A DNA stretch of 5,346 nt from assembly GCA_013002595.1 (NCBI GenBank), contig JABDJG010000043.1:1-5346 (forward strand). The letters are read 5' to 3'. The translations under genes and the position numbers were made by a program. The stretch comes from Hyphomicrobiales bacterium. GTDB taxonomy: Bacteria > Pseudomonadota > Alphaproteobacteria > Rhizobiales > Aestuariivirgaceae. Positions 1-5,346 of this stretch are shown piece after piece. A model generated the notes under the pieces. The model was given only the letters and a program-made list of their open reading frames with translations, was not told the DNA's origin and searched no databases. Each line of letters begins with the position of its first letter. The stretch's first letter is position 1.

Positions 1-1
1 G

Positions 2-46
2 GACAAGATCGATGCCATTGAATCGACCTCGGCAGGCCCGGCCTAG
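2..46 (+). CDS. C-terminal tail of an upstream gene (partial)
   Basis: This frame reads 14 codons (DKIDAIESTSAGPA) into a TAG stop at 44-46. It is the likeliest tail of an upstream gene because its third positions are mostly G or C, like the genes downstream. Of the other two + frames, one stops at 19-21 and the other at 51-53 with a poorer third-position pattern. The stop lies 24 bases before the next ATG, so the upstream gene could belong to the same transcript. Too little remains to name a family. The frame choice is an inference from codon composition over a very short stretch. Confidence 0.4.
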   Translation, partial: DKIDAIESTSAGPA

Positions 47-54
47 CGCTTAAC

Positions 55-59
55 AAGGA
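55..59 (+). promoter_or_regulatory. Ribosome binding site for the acyltransferase fusion gene
   Basis: AAGGA ends 11 bases before the ATG at 71. This is a good Shine-Dalgarno core at slightly long spacing, and it supports ATG 71 as the start. No convincing -35/-10 promoter is visible in the 24-base gap. Confidence 0.6.
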
Positions 60-70
60 TACCAACGGCA

Positions 71-3000
71 ATGTCTCACAGCCAATTCTCGCTGCTGAAA
101 TCAAAGCGTTTCCTGCCCCTGTTCATCACCCAGGCGCTCGGCGCCTTCAACGACAATGTCCTCAGGTTTGCCGTTTCCATCCTGATCACCTACCAGTTGA
201 CTCAGGACAGCAGCGACGCCGGCGCCAAGCTCGCCATTGCCGCTGGCCTGTTCATCGCACCGTTCTTTCTATTCTCCGGCATTGCCGGCCAGCTCGCCGA
301 CAAGCACGACAAGGCTTATCTGACAACCCGCATCAAACTCGCCGAGATTGCCATCATGGTGCTTGGTGCTATTGCCCTGTGGTCTGAGTCCTCGGTCATG
401 ATGTTCGCCGTCCTGTTCCTGACCGGCACCCAGTCGACCTTCTTTGGCCCGATAAAATACGGCATCCTGCCGCAACACCTCGCCGAAGATGAACTGGTCG
501 GCGGCAACGCCCTCATCGAAGTGGGCACCTTCCTGGCCATCCTGTGCGGCACGCTTTATGGCGGCTTGCTGATCAATCAGACAGGCGGCCTTGCCATCGT
601 TTCCATCTCCATTATCAGTCTGGCCATCGTCGGCTGGCTGGCCTCGCAGCGCATCCCCGAGGCAGTGCCGCCGGACCCCGGTTTAGCGGTCGATTACAAT
701 ATCATCACTTCGACCAAGACGATCCTCGGCTTTGCCACCGCGCGCAAGAACGTCTTCCAGTCGATTCTCGGCGTCTCATGGTTCTGGTTTCTCGGTTTTG
801 TCTTCCTGACTCAGATCCCGGCTTTCGCAAAGAATGTCCTCAACGCCGCCGAGCCGGTCACCAACCTGTTCATCGCCACCTTCACCATCGGCATTGCACT
901 CGGCTCGATGTTGACCAACCGTCTGCTCAAGGGCGAGGTCTCGGCCAAATACGTGCCGATCGCCGCGATTCTCATCACCGTCGTAATCATCGATCTGTGG
1001 ACTGCCGCCACCCGCGCCGGCTCGCTGGCAAATGCCGACAGTCTGATGACGATCTCGCAGTTTCTCTCAACCGGCACAGGCTGGCGGGTATTGATCGATC
1101 TTGGCCTCATCGCCGCTCTCGGCGGCCTGTTCGTCGTTCCGCTCTATGCCTACATGCAGCTCAACAGTTCCGCCGAAAGCCGCTCGCGGGTGATCGCCTC
1201 GAACAACATCATGAACGCCGTCTTTATGACCACGGCATCGATCCTCACCCTGCTGGCCATCGCGGCCGGCTTCACCATCCCGCAGATCTTCCTCATCGTC
1301 GGCATCTTCAACGCCGTAGTGGCGATCTACATCTGCAAACTGCTGCCGCAGGAATTGGTGAAATATCTCGGCCGCCGCGTTTTCCGGCTGCTGTTCCGCG
1401 TTGAAGTGATCGGCCGCGACAACTATCAGGCCGCCGGCGATCGCGCCGTCATCGTTGCCAACCACACGTCATTCCTCGATGGACCGCTGCTCGGCTGCTT
1501 CCTGCCCAAGCGCGCCAATTTCGCCATCAACACATTCACCTCCAACAGCTGGTGGGCCAAACCTGCCTTTGCCCTGTTCGATCTTCTGCCGATCGACCCG
1601 ACCAACCCGATGTCGACCCGCACGCTGGTTCAGGAGCTGCAAAAGGACCGCCACGTCGTCATCTTCCCTGAAGGCCGCATCACCGTAACCGGCGCCTTGA
1701 TGAAGGTCTATGAGGGCCCCGGCACCATTGCCCATATGGCCGATGCCCCGGTCCTGCCGATCCGTATCGATGGCGCCCACTCCACGATCTTTTCGCGCCT
1801 GCGCGGCAAACAGCGCCTGCAGCTGTTCCCCAAGATCACCATCACCATTCTCGAGCCGGTCAAGTTTACCGCGCCCGACGACATGAAGGGCGCCGACCTG
1901 CGCCGTCATATCTCACAGCAGCTTTATGACGTCATGACCAGTATGGTGTTCCGTACCTCAAAGACCGACCAGAACCTGTTTGAGGCGCTGCTCGATGCCC
2001 GCAAGGCGCATGGCGGCAGTACCAAGATCATTGAGGATATCAACCGTGCGCCGCTGAGTTTCTCAAAGGCCGTCACCGGCAGTTTCGTGCTCGGCCGCAA
2101 GCTCGCCAAACTGACCGAAAACGAGCGCAATGTCGGTGTCCTGTTGCCCAACGCCGCCGGCTGTTTCGTCACCCTGTTCGGCCTTCTGGCGTACGGCCGG
2201 GTGCCGGCGATGCTGAATTTTTCAACCGGCGCGGTCAACATGTCGGCCGCCTGTACCGCTGCCGAGGTCAAGACCATCATCACCGCTCATGCCTTCATTG
2301 AACAAGGTGGCCTTGAAGACGACATTGCCCTGCTCTCCAAGCAGGCAAAAGTGATCTATCTGGAAGATGTCCGGACCGAAATCGGCCTTGCCGACAAGCT
2401 CCTCGGCCTTGCCAAAACCATGATCGCGCCGCAGGCGTTGAAATGGAGCGGTGCCGATATGAAGGCTGACGCCCCGGCGGTGATCCTGTTCACCTCCGGC
2501 TCCGAAGGTGTGCCCAAGGGCGTGGTCCTGTCCCACCGCAACCTGTTGTCGAACCTCAAACAGATCGCTGCCCGGATCGATTTTACCTCTCAGGACATCG
2601 TCTTCAACGCCCTGCCGATGTTCCATGCCTTTGGCCTGACCGGTGGCACCTTGTTGCCGATCCTGTCCGGCGTCTACACGTTCTTTTATCCCTCACCGCT
2701 GCATTACAAGATCGTGCCGGAGTTGTGCTACGACACCAACGCCACCATCATCTTCGGCACCGACACCTTCCTGACCGGCTATGCCCGCAGTGCCCACCCT
2801 TATGATTTTTACAACATCCGTTACGTTGTTGCCGGCGCCGAGCGGGTCAAGGCGGAAACCCGCGAGATGTGGATGGAAAAATTCGGCCTGCGCATCCTGG
2901 AAGGTTACGGTGCGACCGAATGTTCACCGGTTCTCGCGGTCAACACGCCGATGCAGTTCAAGACCGGCACGGTAGGACGCATGATGGACGGCCTTGAGCA

Positions 3001-3502
3001 CAAGCTGGAACCGGTAGACGGCATAAATGAGGGCGGCAAGCTGATCGTCAAGGGCCCCAATGTCATGCTCGGATATCTCAGAGCCGACAACCCCGGCGTG
3101 CTCGAGCCGCCGCCCGATGGCTGGTACGATACCGGCGATATCGTCGACATCGATCAACTGGGCTTCGTCACCATCAAGGGCCGCGCCAAGCGCTTTGCCA
3201 AGATCGCCGGCGAAATGGTCTCGCTTGCTGCTGTTGAAACCAAGATCCAGAGCGCCTTCAAGGACGATGATCACGCCGTTGTCTCGGTGCCCGACCCCAA
3301 GAAGGGCGAACGGCTGGTTCTTGTGACGACCAAGGCAAAGCTTGCACGCAAGACCCTCAGCGATGCGCTCAAAAAGGATGGTGTCGTCGAACTGATGGTG
3401 CCGCGCACCATTGTCGAAGTGAAGGAAATTCCGGTCCTCGGATCGGGCAAAGTTGATTATGTTACGATCAACAAGATTGCCCGTGAGAAAACCGAGACGT
3501 GA
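71..3502 (+). CDS. aas: LplT-PlsC-Aas fusion: lysophospholipid flippase / acyltransferase / acyl-ACP synthetase
   Basis: This 1143-residue three-part inner-membrane protein probably flips lysophospholipids (typically 2-acyl-glycerophosphoethanolamine) inward and re-acylates them with a fatty acid activated by ATP. Residues 1-425 form an LplT-like MFS transporter with about 12 hydrophobic segments. They include the family-like GAFNDN (24-29), a loop GQLADKHDK (73-81), GPIKYGILPQ (126-135) and GGLFVVPLYAYMQ (351-363). Residues 445-630 form a PlsC acyltransferase with the catalytic HTSFLD (H465, D470), FPEGR (532-536) and the later block VLPIRIDG (561-568). Residues 640-1143 form an adenylate-forming domain with the P-loop FTSGSEGVPKG (807-817), GYGATE (945-950), WYDTGD (1018-1023), a GRAKRFAKIAGE hinge (1037-1048) and the C-terminal catalytic lysine in GSGK (K1127). 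All key residues appear intact. In E. coli the same activities are split between LplT (about 397 aa) and Aas (719 aa), and their combined length matches this chain. ATG 71 fits the conserved N-terminus and follows an AAGGA. The stop overlaps the next gene by four bases. Activity and substrate are inferred from family. Confidence 0.93.
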   Translation: MSHSQFSLLKSKRFLPLFITQALGAFNDNVLRFAVSILITYQLTQDSSDAGAKLAIAAGLFIAPFFLFSGIAGQLADKHDKAYLTTRIKLAEIAIMVLGAIALWSESSVMMFAVLFLTGTQSTFFGPIKYGILPQHLAEDELVGGNALIEVGTFLAILCGTLYGGLLINQTGGLAIVSISIISLAIVGWLASQRIPEAVPPDPGLAVDYNIITSTKTILGFATARKNVFQSILGVSWFWFLGFVFLTQIPAFAKNVLNAAEPVTNLFIATFTIGIALGSMLTNRLLKGEVSAKYVPIAAILITVVIIDLWTAATRAGSLANADSLMTISQFLSTGTGWRVLIDLGLIAALGGLFVVPLYAYMQLNSSAESRSRVIASNNIMNAVFMTTASILTLLAIAAGFTIPQIFLIVGIFNAVVAIYICKLLPQELVKYLGRRVFRLLFRVEVIGRDNYQAAGDRAVIVANHTSFLDGPLLGCFLPKRANFAINTFTSNSWWAKPAFALFDLLPIDPTNPMSTRTLVQELQKDRHVVIFPEGRITVTGALMKVYEGPGTIAHMADAPVLPIRIDGAHSTIFSRLRGKQRLQLFPKITITILEPVKFTAPDDMKGADLRRHISQQLYDVMTSMVFRTSKTDQNLFEALLDARKAHGGSTKIIEDINRAPLSFSKAVTGSFVLGRKLAKLTENERNVGVLLPNAAGCFVTLFGLLAYGRVPAMLNFSTGAVNMSAACTAAEVKTIITAHAFIEQGGLEDDIALLSKQAKVIYLEDVRTEIGLADKLLGLAKTMIAPQALKWSGADMKADAPAVILFTSGSEGVPKGVVLSHRNLLSNLKQIAARIDFTSQDIVFNALPMFHAFGLTGGTLLPILSGVYTFFYPSPLHYKIVPELCYDTNATIIFGTDTFLTGYARSAHPYDFYNIRYVVAGAERVKAETREMWMEKFGLRILEGYGATECSPVLAVNTPMQFKTGTVGRMMDGLEHKLEPVDGINEGGKLIVKGPNVMLGYLRADNPGVLEPPPDGWYDTGDIVDIDQLGFVTIKGRAKRFAKIAGEMVSLAAVETKIQSAFKDDDHAVVSVPDPKKGERLVLVTTKAKLARKTLSDALKKDGVVELMVPRTIVEVKEIPVLGSGKVDYVTINKIAREKTET

Positions 3503-4788
3503 AGACAAGCCCATCGATTGCATTATCTAACCAGGAACGCGACTGGATGGCCGGCAAGGACGGGCCGGCGATGCAGCTGGCGATCAACACGGTGCTGCAG
3601 GCGGCTGCCATCATGGGCGCCGAGCGTCTGGTGCCGGCAACGTTTGCCCATCTCGATGCGTGCTTCTATGCCGGCCAGGCGCACATCGATTTCGCCAGAC
3701 TGCTGCTCGATCACGGCGCCCGCTTTGCGGTTCCGGCCTGGACCAACAACGGCCTCGTCAGTCTTGAACAACCCGAGTTGCGCGCCGGCGAGGCAGATGC
3801 CGACACCATCGCCGGCGCCCGCGAACTCATGCATCTGTATATCAAGATTGGCGCCCGTCCGGTGTGGACCTGCGCGCCCTACCAATTGCCGGACCGCCCG
3901 GCGCTCGGCGATCACATCATCGTCGGCGAGAGCAATGCCGTCTCGTTTTACAACGCCGTCATCGGCGCCCGAACCAACAAATATGGCGACTTCCTTGACG
4001 TCGCCTGCGCCCTGACCGGCAAGGTGCCGCTCGCCCGCCTCCACACCGATGAAGGCCGCGCCGGCCAGATCGTGCTCGACACCAGTGCCGTACCGGACAA
4101 GCTCAAAAGCGGTGATATCTTCTTTCACCTGATGGGCCATGTCATGGGCCAGAAGGCCGGCAGCCTGATCCCGGTCATCGAAGGCCTGCCGGAAAGCACC
4201 AGCGAAGACAATCTGAAGGCGATCTCCGCTGCCGGTGCAGCCGCCGGCGGCGTCGAACTGTGGCACGGTGTGGGCATCACCCCCGAAGCGGCAACGCTTG
4301 ACGGCGCACTGCAGGGCAAGTCGCCGGCCGCACAAATCGCTATCACGGTCGATGATCTCGCACAGGCCCGCAACCAGCTGTCCAGCGGCACCGACGGCCC
4401 CTTGAACATGGTCGCCCTCGGCACCCCGCACTTCTCACTGACCGAATTCGCTGAACTGGCCCCGCTCCTGGCCGGCCGCAAGGTGCACCAAGACGTCAAG
4501 GTCTACGTCACGACCAGCCGCTTCATCCGCGACCTTGCCGCCGCACAAGGCCATATCGCACCGCTTGAAGCCGCCGGTGTCGACATCATCACCGACACCT
4601 GCACCTATTTCTCACCGGCCGTCAGAGGCTGCACCGGCCGCGCCATGACCAATGCCGCCAAATGGGCCTATTACGCCCCCGGCATGCTCGGCATCGAAGT
4701 GTGCTTCGGCTCGCTTGCTGAATGCGCCGAAAGCGCTGTGGCCGGTGAAGTCTGGCGCGACCACGATATCTGGCGCTCGCTGCAATGA
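3499..4788 (+). CDS. Aconitase X (AcnX) large catalytic subunit, DUF521 family
   Basis: This 429-residue protein is the Fe-S catalytic subunit of a two-chain AcnX hydro-lyase, a branch of the aconitase superfamily. Family-like blocks are LSNQERDWMAGKDGPAMQ (9-26), WTCAPYQ (123-129), GDHIIVGESNAVSFYNAVIGART (137-159), HLMGHVMGQ (210-218), LGTPHFSLTE (307-316), TDTCTYFSP (365-373), RAMTNAAKWAYYAPG (381-395) and a C-terminal CFGSLAECAESAVAGEVW (402-419). C125, C368 and one of C378, C402 or C409 are candidate cluster ligands. The start is GTG at 3499, within a GTGA overlap with the previous stop. The first ATG (3547) would remove the conserved LSNQERDWM segment, so GTG is preferred even though there is no good Shine-Dalgarno, which points to translational coupling. 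Known AcnX enzymes include bacterial cis-3-hydroxy-L-proline dehydratases and archaeal phosphomevalonate dehydratase. The first is the closer guess for a bacterium, but the substrate is not determined by this sequence. Confidence 0.9.
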   Translation: MKTSPSIALSNQERDWMAGKDGPAMQLAINTVLQAAAIMGAERLVPATFAHLDACFYAGQAHIDFARLLLDHGARFAVPAWTNNGLVSLEQPELRAGEADADTIAGARELMHLYIKIGARPVWTCAPYQLPDRPALGDHIIVGESNAVSFYNAVIGARTNKYGDFLDVACALTGKVPLARLHTDEGRAGQIVLDTSAVPDKLKSGDIFFHLMGHVMGQKAGSLIPVIEGLPESTSEDNLKAISAAGAAAGGVELWHGVGITPEAATLDGALQGKSPAAQIAITVDDLAQARNQLSSGTDGPLNMVALGTPHFSLTEFAELAPLLAGRKVHQDVKVYVTTSRFIRDLAAAQGHIAPLEAAGVDIITDTCTYFSPAVRGCTGRAMTNAAKWAYYAPGMLGIEVCFGSLAECAESAVAGEVWRDHDIWRSLQ

Positions 4789-5189
4789 GCATTACTGCCC
4801 GCATCCTCACGCCCGGCAGCGCCAGAGCCGCAACGTTGGTGCTGTCGGAACCGTTGAGCTTTTGGGGCGGTTTCGACCCTCAGACCGGCATCATCCTCGA
4901 CCAGCACCACCCTGAGGCCGGCGCCTGCGTCAAGGACCGGATCCTGGTTTTGCCCGCCGCCCGCGGTTCCGGCGGCACGCCTGCCTGCATCGCCGAGAGC
5001 CTCAGGTGCAAGGTCGGCCCGGCCGGCGTAATCCTCAAAGCCTCCGATATCAACGTCGCCACCGGCACGCTGGTTGCGAAAACCCTTTATGGCACCAATT
5101 GCCCCGTTGTCTGCGTCACCGCAGACGACTATGAAACCCTATGCCAGGCCGCTGAACTGGCCATCGATGAAGACGGAACCATCACCTAA
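4785..5189 (+). CDS. Aconitase X small (swivel) subunit, DUF126 family
   Basis: This 134-residue protein is the partner of the preceding gene. It corresponds to the aconitase swivelling domain, which closes over the active site and supplies substrate contacts. Diagnostic blocks are EPLSFWGGFDPQTGIILD (22-39), HHPEAG (41-46), a DRILVLPAARGSGG loop (51-64) and GPAGVILKASDIN (78-90). S62 in RGSGG is the candidate for the active-site serine by analogy with the aconitase swivel domain; this is inference. Length is normal for a stand-alone small subunit, whereas in type I AcnX this domain is fused to the large one. Its ATG lies inside the large subunit's last codons (ATGA overlap) with no Shine-Dalgarno in front, so it is probably made by translational coupling, which suits a one-to-one complex. 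It has six cysteines (48, 68, 75, 106, 110, 120), many for its size. Confidence 0.9.
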   Translation: MSITARILTPGSARAATLVLSEPLSFWGGFDPQTGIILDQHHPEAGACVKDRILVLPAARGSGGTPACIAESLRCKVGPAGVILKASDINVATGTLVAKTLYGTNCPVVCVTADDYETLCQAAELAIDEDGTIT

Positions 5190-5195
5190 TTTTCT

Positions 5196-5203
5196 AAGGG
5201 AGA
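5196..5203 (+). promoter_or_regulatory. Ribosome binding site for the CMD-family gene
   Basis: AAGGGAGA lies 7 bases before the ATG at 5211, in the 21-base gap after the AcnX small subunit. It is the strongest Shine-Dalgarno in the window and implies independent, probably efficient, translation of the CMD gene, unlike the two AcnX genes. The gap is too short to show a promoter or terminator. Confidence 0.75.
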
Positions 5204-5210
5204 CCACCTC

Positions 5211-5346
5211 ATGGACCAAGAACGCTTCGACAAGGGCCTTGCTGCCCGCAAATCAGTCCTCGGCGCCGAATACGTCGAAAAATCACTCGCCAACGCCAGC
5301 GAATTCGCCATGCCGTTCCAGGAAATGCTGACCGAGTTCTGCTGGG
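5211..5346 (+). CDS. Carboxymuconolactone decarboxylase (PcaC/CMD) family protein, N-terminal part
   Basis: 45 complete codons are visible before the window edge cuts the gene. The N-terminus resembles PcaC, with a Gly-Leu-x-x-Arg-x-x-Val-Leu-Gly pattern (GLAARKSVLG, 9-18), then EYVEKSL (20-26), and then MPFQEMLTEFCW (34-45), close to the PcaC block that leads into the family's catalytic region. PcaC proteins are small (about 130 residues), so roughly a third is present. In the protocatechuate branch of the beta-ketoadipate pathway PcaC decarboxylates 4-carboxymuconolactone, but the CMD fold also includes AhpD-like peroxidase/disulfide reductases and many uncharacterised members. The residues that would tell these apart (a CxxC pair versus PcaC-type Glu/His) lie beyond the edge. 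The start is supported by AAGGGAGA just upstream. Its place directly after an AcnX pair, with no pca gene in view, suggests a role other than classical protocatechuate breakdown. Confidence 0.8.
   Translation, partial: MDQERFDKGLAARKSVLGAEYVEKSLANASEFAMPFQEMLTEFCW

Noticed and set aside
544..1404. A 286-codon open frame on the plus strand inside the acyltransferase fusion gene
   Set aside because: The product is rich in Arg, His and Pro, typical of an out-of-frame reading of G+C-rich coding DNA. The overlapping frame has clear MFS transporter features.
2924..3523. A 199-codon minus-strand open frame over the 3' end of the fusion gene
   Set aside because: It lies opposite the well-conserved adenylating domain, shows no recognisable motif and has no credible ribosome binding site.
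3523..4431. A 302-codon open frame on the minus strand, antisense to the AcnX large subunit
   Set aside because: Its translation is low-complexity and matches no family I recognise. It is explained by the strong third-position G/C bias of the real gene, which suppresses stops on the opposite strand.
201..4700. Many GCCGGC-type palindromes scattered through the genes
   Set aside because: They fall in frame with Ala-Gly and Gly-Arg codons in a G+C-rich genome and show no regular spacing or clustering, so codon composition explains them.
3547..4788. A shorter AcnX large subunit starting at ATG 3547
   Set aside because: It would lose residues that match the conserved AcnX N-terminus (LSNQERDWM), and the GTG at 3499 gives the classic four-base stop/start overlap.
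5190..5210. A promoter or terminator in the AT-rich gap before the CMD gene
   Set aside because: The gap is only 21 bases, holds no inverted repeat, and is accounted for by a ribosome binding site.

Overview
The window (about 60% G+C by eye) is almost entirely coding, with every gene on the + strand. Codon use strongly favours C or G at third positions. Together with an LplT-PlsC-Aas three-part fusion, this suggests an alphaproteobacterium (Rhizobiales/Rhodospirillales-like). That placement is inferred from general knowledge of the family, not from a search. I see no rRNA, tRNA, CRISPR array, insertion sequence or terminator, and no gene-free stretch longer than about 25 bases.

Layout: (1) bases 2-46 probably hold the last 14 codons and stop of an upstream gene. 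(2) Bases 71-3502 encode a 1143-residue inner-membrane protein that joins a lysophospholipid flippase (LplT-like MFS), a PlsC-type acyltransferase and an acyl-ACP/acyl-CoA synthetase (Aas-like), making it a one-chain lysophospholipid import and re-acylation machine. (3) Bases 3499-4788 and 4785-5189 encode the large catalytic and small swivelling subunits of a two-chain aconitase X (AcnX, formerly DUF521/DUF126), an Fe-S hydro-lyase. (4) Base 5211 to the window edge is the N-terminal third of a carboxymuconolactone decarboxylase (PcaC/CMD) family protein, cut by the window end.

The gene order looks like one operon. The acyltransferase fusion and the AcnX large subunit overlap by four bases (GTGA), the two AcnX subunits overlap by four bases (ATGA), and only 21 bases, carrying a clear ribosome binding site, separate the small subunit from the CMD gene. 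The lipid gene and the AcnX/CMD genes have no obvious shared biochemistry. The AcnX pair followed by a PcaC-like gene suggests a small catabolic module (a dehydration step plus a CMD-fold step) whose substrate cannot be read from this window. Characterised bacterial AcnX enzymes act on cis-3-hydroxy-L-proline, but none of the usual partners for that pathway (ornithine cyclodeaminase-type reductase, proline racemase-like epimerase) is visible here.
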